DNA of 64,000 nt from SKLM01 sp964575455 (lineage in GTDB: Bacteria > Chloroflexota > Anaerolineae > B4-G1), in NCBI GenBank assembly GCA_964575455.1, contig CAZNRX010000017.1, positions 1-64,000 of the forward strand, given 5' to 3'. How positions within the stretch are numbered: the first letter of the stretch is position 1; each line of letters starts with the position of its first letter. Shown piece after piece: positions 16,901 through 25,910 of the stretch. The notes under the pieces are model-generated. The model saw only the letters and a program-made list of their open reading frames with translations, was not told the DNA's origin and ran no database searches. The position numbers and the translations under genes were made by a program.

Positions 16901-17490
16901 ATGTCTACGTCCTGGCGATCAAAACGCTCATCCAGCGCCTCCCAGTGATAAGTCAGGCGCTGCTGGTAGCTCTGATCATCCAGGCTGACCGCCATCACCC
17001 ACGCGTCCTCACCGTCTCGATAGTACTCACGCCGAAACTGCACAACCCGGAAACCATACTTCCGATAGAGTCGATGAGCCACGTGGTTGGAGGGACGCAT
17101 CTCCAGTGTCACCGCGCCGACACCCAATTTCATCATTCTCTCCAACGCCACCAGCAGAAGGAGGTCTCCAAGCCCTCGCCCGCGCCAGTCGGGATGTAGG
17201 GCGATGGTCGTGATGTGGCCGTCCCCGTCCTGCAGGCGGAAGCCCACGTAACCGATCACGCGGCTGGAGTCCATCGGACTGAACAGACGCCGCAGCAATC
17301 CGCCCTTCTCGCGAGCATGAGCACGGGAGGTGCCCTCCTCCGGCCTGAGGAGCACGGAATAGGTAGATCGCTCCTGCTCCAGCTCACGGCGGAAAGCAGC
17401 CGCAGGCCAGGGGGTGGGAAAGGAAAGCCGATCGATCGCGGCTACCACGGGCACGTCGCGGGTCTCCATCGGGCGAAGCGCGAAGGGCAT
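16873..17490 (-). CDS. rimI: Ribosomal protein-alanine N-acetyltransferase
   Basis: A 205-residue GNAT protein. The acetyl-CoA block is IALHPDWRGRGLGDLLL, followed by VTLEMRPSN and LYRKYGFRVV, the standard RimI pattern. It is about 50 residues longer than E. coli RimI because of a basic insert (around 50-75) between the second and third strands and a C-terminal tail. The frame is open further upstream, but the ATG at 17490 overlaps the tsaB stop as TGATG, which settles the start. RimI acetylates the N-terminus of S18 or other proteins; adjacency with tsaB/tsaE is very common. Confidence 0.88.
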   Translation of the reverse strand: MPFALRPMETRDVPVVAAIDRLSFPTPWPAAAFRRELEQERSTYSVLLRPEEGTSRAHAREKGGLLRRLFSPMDSSRVIGYVGFRLQDGDGHITTIALHPDWRGRGLGDLLLLVALERMMKLGVGAVTLEMRPSNHVAHRLYRKYGFRVVQFRREYYRDGEDAWVMAVSLDDQSYQQRLTYHWEALDERFDRQDVDIGQITGDAL

Positions 17491-18146
17491 CAAACGGGAT
17501 GTTTGAGATAGACTGGTGTCAACGTGGATGGATCGTCGACCTCGCCCCGATTCATGCGCTGCCAGCCAAGCTCGGCCAGGAAGCCGGCCCGACGCAGGCA
17601 CCGCGCCCCCGACAGGAGCACAGCTCGATCGTCGAGCCGCGCCAAGACCTCCGCGCCCGCCTGATCGACCTCGCCGCACAAAAGCGTCGGTTCGTCAATC
17701 TCCTCCGCCAGACTCGCCCACGTCGCAAGGCGGGGCTCCTCCTGTATCTGCCAGCCACCGAACCGCCAGCGGTAGAAAGCGATAGCGATGCGCCTGCGCC
17801 CCGCCTGAAGCACTGCCCCTAAGCGGCGCCGGTCACGTCCCTGGGCAGCGGCGACAACGTCTAGCGTCGGCACCCCGACCAGAGGCAGGTTCTGGGCCAC
17901 GGCCAATCCCTTTGCCACCGACATGCCAATGCGAAGGCCAGTAAAGGAACCTGGGCCTATCGTGATCGCCACGCCGCTCAGCTGCTTGGGACGTAGATCC
18001 ACCTGCTCCATCGCCTGGGCCAGCCGAGGGGACAGCTCTCTGGTCTGCCGGCGCCGGGCCTCCCACGTCTGCTCTGCGCGCACCCGGAAACCATCGTGCA
18101 ACGCCAGGCTGGCTTGGTCCGTCGCCGTGTCTATCGCTATCAACAT
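17490..18146 (-). CDS. tsaB: tRNA threonylcarbamoyladenosine biosynthesis protein TsaB
   Basis: A 218-residue protein of the ASKHA fold. The opening MLIAIDTATDQASLALHD and the GPGSFTGLRIG block (about 65-75) are diagnostic. TsaB partners with TsaD and TsaE to put threonylcarbamoyl on A37 of ANN-decoding tRNAs. It lies 5 bp behind tsaE and overlaps rimI by one base, so the three form a tight operon. tsaD and tsaC are not in this window. Confidence 0.93.
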   Translation of the reverse strand: MLIAIDTATDQASLALHDGFRVRAEQTWEARRRQTRELSPRLAQAMEQVDLRPKQLSGVAITIGPGSFTGLRIGMSVAKGLAVAQNLPLVGVPTLDVVAAAQGRDRRRLGAVLQAGRRRIAIAFYRWRFGGWQIQEEPRLATWASLAEEIDEPTLLCGEVDQAGAEVLARLDDRAVLLSGARCLRRAGFLAELGWQRMNRGEVDDPSTLTPVYLKHPV

Positions 18147-18151
18147 CGCAC

Positions 18152-18643
18152 CTACGCTCCAAACGCCAGATGGCGAAACTCACGCAGCAGATCCTGGTGA
18201 CGCTGCCCATGGGCGGAAAACCAGAGATGCCGTCGGGTCAGGTCGCCCGGTTCAACAAACCCAAGCTTGATCCAGAGATGCTCGGCAGGGATCAGCGACT
18301 CGGCCCGCTCCGCCCATTCAATCACACTGACAGCGTACTCACTGCCCAAGAACTCATCTACGCCCAGATGCCATGCCTCCTCCGCAGTGGAGACGCGATA
18401 CAGGTCGACGTGAAAGAGCCTCTGTTCATTCTCAGGCCGCGTATACTCACGCACCAGCACAAAAGAGGGGCTGACCAACCGTTTCTGCGTCCCCCAACCA
18501 CGACCAATGCCCTGGGTCAGACAGGTCTTACCGGAACCCAAGGGGCCCTGCAGGCAGATCACGTCTCCCCCTTCCAGTAACGTACCCAGGCGGGCACCCA
18601 GGCGCTGTGTCTGCTCAGCGCTACGGCTCATGAACTCCAGCAT
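18152..18643 (-). CDS. tsaE: tRNA threonylcarbamoyladenosine biosynthesis ATPase TsaE
   Basis: A 163-residue P-loop protein. Walker A is GPLGSGKT at about 33-40, followed by VSPSFVLVREY and HVDLYR, then the VIEWAER block that is typical of TsaE. The frame is open for about 80 further codons upstream, but the promoter at 18713-18741 excludes most of that. ATG 18643 gives the usual spacing to the P-loop; ATG 18664 is an alternative. TsaE drives cycling of the TsaBD complex. Confidence 0.9.
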   Translation of the reverse strand: MLEFMSRSAEQTQRLGARLGTLLEGGDVICLQGPLGSGKTCLTQGIGRGWGTQKRLVSPSFVLVREYTRPENEQRLFHVDLYRVSTAEEAWHLGVDEFLGSEYAVSVIEWAERAESLIPAEHLWIKLGFVEPGDLTRRHLWFSAHGQRHQDLLREFRHLAFGA

Positions 18644-18712
18644 ATGCTCTTCGAGCAAGACCATGATATCGTTGGGTGAGGCTATGTCGGATGAAACTGG
18701 TTCGCTGAGAAG

Positions 18713-18741
18713 ATTATACAACCGTTGCCCATCGCCGACAA
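18713..18741 (-). promoter_or_regulatory. Promoter of the tsaE-tsaB-rimI operon
   Basis: On the minus strand TTGTCG (18741-18736), 17 bp, TATAAT (18718-18713). It lies 69 bp before the chosen tsaE start and inside the longer open frame, which supports the shorter start. Confidence 0.7.
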
Positions 18742-18821
18742 GCAGCCACGGCAGCGCCACACCGGGGACCATTTCCCGGCCGGCGGCAGGAGAGTAGGAG
18801 GAAACTACTACCCCACCCCTA

Positions 18822-18850
18822 TTGCCAGCCCTACTCTGATATGTTATACT
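18822..18850 (+). promoter_or_regulatory. Promoter of the three-kinase operon
   Basis: TTGCCA at 18822-18827 and TATACT at 18845-18850 with 17-bp spacing. The first kinase gene begins about 120 bp downstream. This and the tsaE promoter form a divergent pair. Confidence 0.65.
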
Positions 18851-18972
18851 GGAGGTGTAAGTAGGACAGACCACAGGAGTATGATTCACGTCACATTCGA
18901 TCTTTCCTATGCGATATCCTGACTATCGTCACCGCCTCGGTGGTGGAGCCGCTCATCGTGGAGTTCCACCTG

Positions 18973-21900
18973 ATGCTTCAGCATAAGGAATCAGACAGAG
19001 TATCAGCAACAAGTCGCCAGCAGACGGCCCAACTTGAGGCGCTGCTGGCGGCCAATTTCGATCTCACCGCCGAGTTGAAGTCAGACAAAGTGTTTCAGGC
19101 CTTAGTTTCCCACGCAATCGACCTTACCGGAAGCGACGCTGGGCGTCTCTACGTCTACCACCCAGAGCAAGACCACCTGGAATCCGTCCTGACCATCGGG
19201 GCGGAATCCCTCTCAGTCCACCGTTTCGCTGAGAGAAGCATAGAGATGGCCGAAAAGGCTAAGGATAGCCAGGGCCCCCTCGTCGTGGAGGACGCCCAAA
19301 ATGGGAATGGATACGACGCTTCGGCCACCATAGCCGCCCTCCCCCTTCGCGAGGATGACCGTCTCCTTGGCGTCTTGGAGGTCGTGGCCCACTCTCCCGG
19401 CGCGCTCTCTGGGGATGACATGGACCTGTTGAGCCGGCTGGCCCATCAAGCAGGGATTGCCATTCAGAATGCTCGACGCTACGAAGAAGCTACTCTGCGT
19501 GCAGAACACCTTGCCATCATCAACCGCATCGCCGATGCTGTGGGCAAGACGCTCGAGCTGGAGGGCTTGACGAAGGTCGTGTACCGCGAGATAGAGGCCA
19601 CGTTCGAGCTGGACGCTTTCTTTCTCGCCCTCTACGATGAAGAGACCCAAGAACTGAACTACCGGCTCCAGATAGATGGCGGCACAATGTCCCCCCCAGA
19701 GCGTAAGCCTCTCGGGACAGGGCTTACCGCTTCCGTGATCAGGGAACAAGAACCGCTGCTCATCCGCGATTTTGAGGAGGAGCGAGAACATCTGCCGCCA
19801 GCCGAGCTGTGGGGCACAATGGAGATACCAACCTCGTGGCTCGGCGTCCCGATGCAGGTCGCCGATCGCACAGTAGGCGTCATCTGTGTCCAGGCCTACC
19901 GCCCGGATGCCTACGGCGAAAAAGAGCGGCAGTTGCTGACCACAATTGCCGAGCAAGTCGCTGTCGGCATAGAAAGCATACGGCTGTACGAAGAGACATC
20001 CCAACGTCTCGCGCAAAGTCAGGTCCTGCGAGAGCTCATGCTGGCTGCCTCCTCCACATTGGACTTTGATCTCGTCCTGGAACGAACGCTGGAAGCGATC
20101 CACTCCGAGATGGGAGTGGAGTCCATCGGCTTCGCGATACCCGACCACGATCAAGAATCCCTTCGACTCCATCCCTCTCAGATTGGGTTCCCGATTGGAG
20201 CAGAGGAGGTGGCCTTAGAGCTGGAGCGTTCCGTCTGTGGCCGCGTCTTCCTCACCGGTGAGCCTATGGTGATCCATGACGTCCAAGAGATCTCCTGCTA
20301 CTACGAGGGCGTCCCGGAAACGCGCTCCGAACTGGCGGTCCCCGTCGGCGTCCATGAACAGGTCGCGGGCGTGCTCAACGTGGAGAGCTCGGAGCTCAAC
20401 GCCTTCAACGAGAAAGACCTAAGCTTCTACACTACCATCGCGAACCAGCTGAGTGTAGCCCTGGAAAACGCCCGTCTGTTCCAAGCTGAGCGGAGGCAGC
20501 GCCAGCAGACCGAAGCACTGGAGGAAGCTGCCGCAGTTGTCAGCGGCACGCTCGACCTCGACCAAGTGCTGGACCGAATCCTGGAGCAAGTGGAGAAGGT
20601 CGTCACTGGCGATGCGTTCAACGTCGCGCTGATTGAGAAGGACAACAGCACTCGGGTCGTCCGCCGGCGCGGCTATGAGAGTGAGGAGTGGGGTGTTCGA
20701 TCGCTCTCTATCAATGACTATCCGCTTTTGCTAGAGATGATCAAGACGGGGAAGCCCATCACGGTGCCCAACACGGCCACCGAGCCCCAATGGATTCAAG
20801 AGAAGGGGCAAGAGCTCTGGCGATCCTACGTTGGAGCTCCAATCAAAGTCGGTGGAGTAGTCGTGGGGTTTCTGAATGTGAACAGCACCCATCCGGGCAC
20901 GTTCAGCCACCAGGATGCTGAACATCTCCAAGCATTTGCCAATCATGCGGCCACCGCCATTGAGAACGCCCAGCTGTACGAAGAGCTGCATCGTTATGCC
21001 GACGGCCTGGAGGAGCGCGTAGAGGAGCGAACGTCCCAGCTCCGAGCTCAGTACGCCCAACTGGAGGCCATCCTGGATAGCACGACGGATGGCATCATCC
21101 TGGCTGGCTCCGATGGAGAGCTGGTTCTGGCCAATCCCGTCGCTCGAAACTGGCTCCAGCAAGCCCTCTCACCAGAGGAATCAGATCAACTGCGGGAGGC
21201 AGTGAGAGCCCTGGCAGCGAGAGCTGAGGGAAAGCCGGAGCTGGTGCTGGAGCTGACCGGGCTGGATCTACAGCTCACAGCCGGTCCAGTCCACAAGCCA
21301 ACGGCTGGAGCTATGGAAGATGCGAGGGCCGTGGTAGCCATCCACGACGTCAGTCATCTCAAGGCACTGAACCGCATGAAATCCCGCTTCGTCTCCAACG
21401 TCTCTCACGAGCTGCGGACACCGATCGCCACGATCAAGCTGCTCGCGCATTTGATGCAGCAACAGCCGGAGAGATGGAAGGAGTACCTGGAGCCGCTGAC
21501 ACAAGAAGCGGAGCATCAAGCCAACCTGGTGCGTGATATTCTCGAGATGTCCCGGGTAGATGCCGGACGGCTGGAGATCCGTACGAAGCCGACAAACCTC
21601 AACGACCTGGTAGGGATAGCCGTGGAGAAGTACGAGAACCAAGCCCGAGACCAGGAGCTCACCCTGACGTGCCATCTGAGAAGCCCTGATCCCATAGCCT
21701 TGGCAGACTCACAGTGGATGATGCAGGTGCTAAACAACCTGTTGTCAAACGCCCTTCGATATACGCCAGAAGGAGGCACGATCAAGGTGACCACGGACAT
21801 CGAAGCCGCTGACACACGCTCTTGGGCCACGATCACTGTAGCAGATACCGGAATAGGTATCCCAGAGGAGGAATTGCCGTACATCTTCGATCGTTTCTTC

Positions 21901-22059
21901 CGAGGCGATAGACCCCGGACGATGCAGATCTCGGGAACCGGACTGGGCCTGGCCATACTCAAGGAAATCGTCGAACTGCACGGAGGACGGGTGACGGTCG
22001 AGAGCGAAGTAGACAAAGGGAGCTCCTTCACCGTATGGCTGCCGCGCAACCCGCAGTGA
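18973..22059 (+). CDS. Multi-GAF sensor histidine kinase
   Basis: A 1028-residue soluble kinase without membrane segments. Four GAF-like domains follow each other (about 30-170, 190-350, 365-520 and 545-690), then a short coiled coil, a PAS-like segment (about 710-790), HisKA with the phosphorylated histidine H812 in VSHELRTP, and HATPase_c ending with DTGIGIP and GTGLGLAI blocks. The GAF array suggests cytoplasmic small-molecule, redox or light input. GTG 18940 would add 11 residues but lacks a ribosome site; ATG 18973 has GGAG about 9 bp upstream. There is no receiver domain, but two receiver-containing kinases follow in the same operon and are the likely partners. Confidence 0.9.
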   Translation: MLQHKESDRVSATSRQQTAQLEALLAANFDLTAELKSDKVFQALVSHAIDLTGSDAGRLYVYHPEQDHLESVLTIGAESLSVHRFAERSIEMAEKAKDSQGPLVVEDAQNGNGYDASATIAALPLREDDRLLGVLEVVAHSPGALSGDDMDLLSRLAHQAGIAIQNARRYEEATLRAEHLAIINRIADAVGKTLELEGLTKVVYREIEATFELDAFFLALYDEETQELNYRLQIDGGTMSPPERKPLGTGLTASVIREQEPLLIRDFEEEREHLPPAELWGTMEIPTSWLGVPMQVADRTVGVICVQAYRPDAYGEKERQLLTTIAEQVAVGIESIRLYEETSQRLAQSQVLRELMLAASSTLDFDLVLERTLEAIHSEMGVESIGFAIPDHDQESLRLHPSQIGFPIGAEEVALELERSVCGRVFLTGEPMVIHDVQEISCYYEGVPETRSELAVPVGVHEQVAGVLNVESSELNAFNEKDLSFYTTIANQLSVALENARLFQAERRQRQQTEALEEAAAVVSGTLDLDQVLDRILEQVEKVVTGDAFNVALIEKDNSTRVVRRRGYESEEWGVRSLSINDYPLLLEMIKTGKPITVPNTATEPQWIQEKGQELWRSYVGAPIKVGGVVVGFLNVNSTHPGTFSHQDAEHLQAFANHAATAIENAQLYEELHRYADGLEERVEERTSQLRAQYAQLEAILDSTTDGIILAGSDGELVLANPVARNWLQQALSPEESDQLREAVRALAARAEGKPELVLELTGLDLQLTAGPVHKPTAGAMEDARAVVAIHDVSHLKALNRMKSRFVSNVSHELRTPIATIKLLAHLMQQQPERWKEYLEPLTQEAEHQANLVRDILEMSRVDAGRLEIRTKPTNLNDLVGIAVEKYENQARDQELTLTCHLRSPDPIALADSQWMMQVLNNLLSNALRYTPEGGTIKVTTDIEAADTRSWATITVADTGIGIPEEELPYIFDRFFRGDRPRTMQISGTGLGLAILKEIVELHGGRVTVESEVDKGSSFTVWLPRNPQ

Positions 22060-22174
22060 CGGCACACCCCTCGGGCGCTAGAGCGAAGGCTTCCTCCCCG
22101 CCAAGAGGGCCTCGCCCTCGCCGTGGAAGCAAGGCCGGCTCTCTCAGCGAGCGTGCCAACAAGTCTACCTGACA

Positions 22175-23446
22175 ATGAACGAAGCAGATACCTTTGACAT
22201 CGGATTCGAAGTTGAGGACAGCGGCAAACAGACCGTCTTGATTGCCGAGGACGACCCTTTGCTCGCGGAAGCCATCGCCGCTACGCTAGATCTGGAGGGT
22301 CTGGAGACTGTCGTGACGCATAACGGTAGGGAGGCGTTGTCGCTGGCTCGCAAGCTGCTCCCCGATCTCGTTCTTCTCGACGTGATGATGCCTGGACGCT
22401 CGGGTATTGAGGTATGTGCCGCCCTCAAGACAGCACCAGGAAGCTCAGAAATCCCCGTGATCCTCGTCACGGCTAAGTCAGAGAAGGAGGACCAGGCCAT
22501 AGGCCTGGCCGCCGGTGCGGACGCCTACGTGACAAAGCCGTTCAGCCCGGTGCAGCTTATCGACTTGGTCAAGGAGACCCTCACGGGAGCATCCATCAAG
22601 CCCAGAACCCAGAAGCCCAGCATCAGAACGATGCCACTGGATCAGCTCACTGTCTATGCGCGAGATCTGAAGGAATTGTGGCAGCGGGAGCGGGAGGAGC
22701 GAAAGGCTTTGGAGAGGGCTCGCGAGCGGCTGGTCGAACTAGACCACCTGAAAGCGGCTTTCGTCAGCACAGTGACCCACGAACTCCTCACCCCTTTCGC
22801 GTCTATCGGCACGACGTTGGAAGTCCTCCAGAAGCAGAGCCAAGACCAGAGTCCCGATCTCAAGGAGACGTTGGACGACCTGTCGACGGGAATCGCCGGG
22901 CTCCACCGCCACATAGAGGGCGTCGTCAAGTTTGCCGAACTGGTCAACAAGCAACGTGAACCGCAACTAGGGCGCCATGCCCTGGGCGACGTGATCCCGT
23001 GGGCTGTCCAACCCGTGGCCGTGATTGCACAGGCGCGCGAGGTAGACTTTCAACTGTTTCTCTCCGACGACCTTCCCAAGATCGAGATGGACGCGGAACT
23101 GGTCAGCGAGGCCGTCTTCCAAATGGCCCACAACGCGGTCAAGTTCAACAAGCCCGGCGGCGAGGCCAGAATCCAGGCTTTCCGATCCGATGAGATGCTT
23201 GTCATTGATGTTTCAGACACGGGCATTGGTCTGTCAGAGGAGCGCTTGGCTACGTTGGGACTCCCGTTTGAGCAGGACGCCAACACCCTGCGGCGAGGCC
23301 AGGAGGGGCTGGGCATTGGCTGGGCGTTCGTCTGCTACGTCGCCGAAGTTCACAGCGGATGGACACACGTAGAGAGCCCTGGCATCGGGAAGGGCAGCAC
23401 GTTCTCGCTAGCGCTGCCCGCGAACCTGGGGGCTTCGGCGGAGTAA
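22175..23446 (+). CDS. Receiver-histidine kinase hybrid
   Basis: A 423-residue protein with an N-terminal receiver domain (about 18-135; DD acid pair at 26-27, phospho-acceptor D69 in LLDVMMPG, lysine in VTKPF), a coiled linker with many E/R residues (about 160-195), a HisKA-like helix with H202 in VTHELLTP and an HATPase_c domain (DTGIGL, then GLGIGWAF). The G2 block GLGIGWAF is less canonical than GTGLGLAI. No DNA-binding output exists. It lies 115 bp after the multi-GAF kinase and 12 bp before another hybrid of the same layout. Confidence 0.87.
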   Translation: MNEADTFDIGFEVEDSGKQTVLIAEDDPLLAEAIAATLDLEGLETVVTHNGREALSLARKLLPDLVLLDVMMPGRSGIEVCAALKTAPGSSEIPVILVTAKSEKEDQAIGLAAGADAYVTKPFSPVQLIDLVKETLTGASIKPRTQKPSIRTMPLDQLTVYARDLKELWQREREERKALERARERLVELDHLKAAFVSTVTHELLTPFASIGTTLEVLQKQSQDQSPDLKETLDDLSTGIAGLHRHIEGVVKFAELVNKQREPQLGRHALGDVIPWAVQPVAVIAQAREVDFQLFLSDDLPKIEMDAELVSEAVFQMAHNAVKFNKPGGEARIQAFRSDEMLVIDVSDTGIGLSEERLATLGLPFEQDANTLRRGQEGLGIGWAFVCYVAEVHSGWTHVESPGIGKGSTFSLALPANLGASAE

Positions 23447-23458
23447 GTAGGAGGGAGT

Positions 23459-24616
23459 ATGAACGGGCAACACATCCTGGTCGTAGAGGACCACAAGCCT
23501 ATGTCCCGAGCCATCAAGGGCATTTTGGAGTCCGAAGGATACAGTGTCTCAACAGCCACGGACGGTGTTGAGGCTCTCGAAGTCATGGAAGAGACCCTGC
23601 CCGACCTCATCCTGGCCGACATCATGATGCCCAGGATGGATGGGTACACCCTCTACAAGAGGATCCGTGCCCGCCTTGAATGGGTTCCGATCCCCTTTGT
23701 CTTCCTCACCGCCAAGTCGGAACGAGAGGATAAGCTGAAGGGAAAGAAGCTGGGGGCCGAGGACTATATCACAAAACCGTTCGATGCCGAAGAGCTAATT
23801 GTCAGCGTTCGATCTCGGCTGGGACGCGCCCACGCCATTGAGAGAGCCAGTGAGGCTGAGTTCGAGCGACTCAAGCAGCAGATCGTCACCATCCTCGGCC
23901 ACGAGTTGCGCACGCCGCTCACATACGTGACCGGCTACACAGATCTGGCTTTGGAGGACATCTCCTCCCTCAAGCCTACAGAGGTTGAGGAGTTCTTGAA
24001 CGGGATCAAGGCCGGGGCGGACCGTCTGAATCGACTGGTAGAGGACTTGCTGCTGCTCGTGCAGATCGACTCGGGCCGAGCGCGAGAGGAGTTTGAGGCG
24101 CTCGTTGCTCGCTATGGAAACCTGGACAAGATCGTGAAACGGACGGCAAATCAGTTCGCGTCCCAAGCCAGGGAGCACTCCGTGTCGCTAGACGTCTACG
24201 CAGACACCGATCTGCCCCCGGTCCGTCTATGTGAACCCTACTTCGTCAACGCGCTGGGGCGTCTCATAGAAAATGGAATCAAGTTCTCCCGCAATGAAGG
24301 CAAAAAGGTGAGGATAGGAGCCAGAGCTGTCGAGGAGAGATGGGTCATGGTGGCAGTGGCCGATGACGGCGTAGGCATTCCGCCTGATCAACAAGAGCAC
24401 CTCTTCGAGCGATTCCGACAGATCAACCGGGAGCAGCAAGAGCAGCAGGGGACGGGACTGGGGCTCGCTATCGCTCAAGAGTTGATCCGTCTCCACGGGG
24501 GAAAGATCGTGGTCAAGAGCACCCCTGGGAAGGGCAGCACCTTCACGATCCTGCTCCCCCCGGCCAATGGTTCCGCCCAGAGCACCTTGTCGACAGACAC
24601 CCGCCATCAGCGCTGA
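23459..24616 (+). CDS. Receiver-histidine kinase hybrid
   Basis: A 385-residue protein with receiver (about 4-120; D54 in LADIMMPR, lysine in ITKPF), HisKA with H148 in ILGHELRTP and HATPase_c (DDGVGIPP, GTGLGLAIAQ). All kinase motifs look intact. An AGGAGGG ribosome site lies just upstream. Together with the previous two genes it makes a signalling array with three kinases, two receivers and no local transcriptional output, so phosphorelay or protein-protein output is inferred. Confidence 0.9.
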   Translation: MNGQHILVVEDHKPMSRAIKGILESEGYSVSTATDGVEALEVMEETLPDLILADIMMPRMDGYTLYKRIRARLEWVPIPFVFLTAKSEREDKLKGKKLGAEDYITKPFDAEELIVSVRSRLGRAHAIERASEAEFERLKQQIVTILGHELRTPLTYVTGYTDLALEDISSLKPTEVEEFLNGIKAGADRLNRLVEDLLLLVQIDSGRAREEFEALVARYGNLDKIVKRTANQFASQAREHSVSLDVYADTDLPPVRLCEPYFVNALGRLIENGIKFSRNEGKKVRIGARAVEERWVMVAVADDGVGIPPDQQEHLFERFRQINREQQEQQGTGLGLAIAQELIRLHGGKIVVKSTPGKGSTFTILLPPANGSAQSTLSTDTRHQR

Positions 24617-24929
24617 CCAAGAGACCGCCCAAGCCCTGTAGCAAGCCTGGCCTGCGCTGACCTCGAACGTCACGATGAGGCGGATCTTTCAACCGCCTGT
24701 CCCGAGCTGACCGTCGTATCCCACCACGGCGAGCCGCTGTGCATCGACGGCGCTCTTGGCAGCATCCTCACCCCTTCCAGCCCGGTTCCCATGCCCCGCC
24801 ACCTCCGTCTGCCTGGGACAACCGACGACCACCCACGCAAAGAGATGAGGCCTCGTCCAGGCCCCCTGACAACCGATGGTTGGCAGGTCCCCGAAAGTAC
24901 GGTATAATCTTCCTCCGAGGAGGAAGACA
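24617..24929. other. Intergenic region before the GDP-rhamnose genes
   Basis: About 310 bp without a convincing gene. It has small GC-rich hairpins (GGCGG/CCGCC near 24675-24690) but no clear T-tract terminator. The only clear function is the promoter at 24880-24908. Short open frames on the minus strand here show no family features. Confidence 0.5.
24880..24908 (+). promoter_or_regulatory. Promoter of the GDP-rhamnose/glycan cluster
   Basis: TTGGCA at 24880-24885 and TATAAT at 24903-24908 with 17-bp spacing. The inferred transcript starts near 24915, leaving only about 15 nt of leader, just enough for the GAGGAGGA ribosome site before the TTG start. Confidence 0.75.
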
Positions 24930-25886
24930 TTGCAAGCACTGATCACTGGAGCGGGTGGGTTTGTTGGGGGGCACCTTTGTGACTATCTCTTATCGCATAC
25001 AGACTGGGACTTGAAAGGGACCATCTTTGACCCGAGAATCAAGAACGAAGCACAGCAGCCCCGGTTACAGCTCTACCCTGTCGATCTACGAGAAAGGGAC
25101 AGTGTCACCTCCCTCATAGAGAGAACCCAACCGGACGTCATCTTCCACCTCGCGGCTCAATCATCCGTGGCGACCTCCTTCTCCGATCCCTGGGACACGT
25201 TGGAGAACAACATACGATCCGAATTGAATCTGCTGGAGGCCGTGCGCCAATCAGGACGGAAGGTTGCGTTCTTGGTGATCGGTTCAAATGAAGAATATGG
25301 TGCCCCAAGGCCAGAGGAATTGCCCCAGAAAGAGCTGAGCCCTCTCCGTCCCAACAACCCGTATGCCGTCAGCAAGGTAGGCCAGGACTTCCTGGGGCTC
25401 CAGTATCACCTAGCCTATGGCATCCCCGTGGTGCGCGTACGGCCGTTCAATCACACGGGGCCCGGTCAGTCGCCTCGATTCGTCGCTCCCGCCTTTGCCA
25501 GCCAAGTTGCCCGCATTGAGGCGGGGCTCCAGGAGCCGGTGATGAGGGTCGGCAACCTGTCGACATCGCGTGATTTCACCGACGTGCGGGATATCGTGCG
25601 TGCCTACTACATGGCGGTCACCGAGGGGAAGCCAGGAGAAGTCTACAACCTGGCATCGGGCGAGCCACGATCGATCAAGACCTTGTTGGAGACGCTTCTG
25701 AGCTACTCAGACGTGGAGATCAAAGTGGAGAGAGACCCAGACCGATACCGCCCCGTAGACGTGCCGATCGTCTATGGCAGCGCGAAGAAGTTCTATGAGC
25801 AAACAGGTTGGGAGCCAAGAATCTCTTTCGAGCAGACCTTGCAGGACACGCTCTCTTACTGGCGCGAGCAGGTTTCAACTCAGTAA
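24930..25886 (+). CDS. rmd: GDP-4-dehydro-6-deoxy-D-mannose reductase (Rmd-like)
   Basis: A 318-residue short-chain dehydrogenase. NAD(P) motif GAGGFVG lies at 7-13 and the catalytic YxxxK is Y145/K149 in NPYAVSK. The block RPFNHTGPGQ is characteristic of GDP-6-deoxy-mannose reductases and relatives. It would reduce the Gmd product to GDP-D-rhamnose. The start is an unusual TTG: GAGGAGGA at 24917-24924 sits right before it, and the promoter lies so close that any upstream start would precede the transcript. gmd follows 24 bp later, supporting the pathway call; a GDP-fucose or other epimerase role is less likely. Confidence 0.82.
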   Translation: MQALITGAGGFVGGHLCDYLLSHTDWDLKGTIFDPRIKNEAQQPRLQLYPVDLRERDSVTSLIERTQPDVIFHLAAQSSVATSFSDPWDTLENNIRSELNLLEAVRQSGRKVAFLVIGSNEEYGAPRPEELPQKELSPLRPNNPYAVSKVGQDFLGLQYHLAYGIPVVRVRPFNHTGPGQSPRFVAPAFASQVARIEAGLQEPVMRVGNLSTSRDFTDVRDIVRAYYMAVTEGKPGEVYNLASGEPRSIKTLLETLLSYSDVEIKVERDPDRYRPVDVPIVYGSAKKFYEQTGWEPRISFEQTLQDTLSYWREQVSTQ

Positions 25887-25910
25887 CAGACACAACAAAG
25901 GAGTCATTGT

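Noticed and set aside
24670..24946. Minus-strand short frames in the gap before rmd
   Set aside because: Two overlapping frames with random-looking composition, overlapping the rmd promoter and start; no supporting signals.
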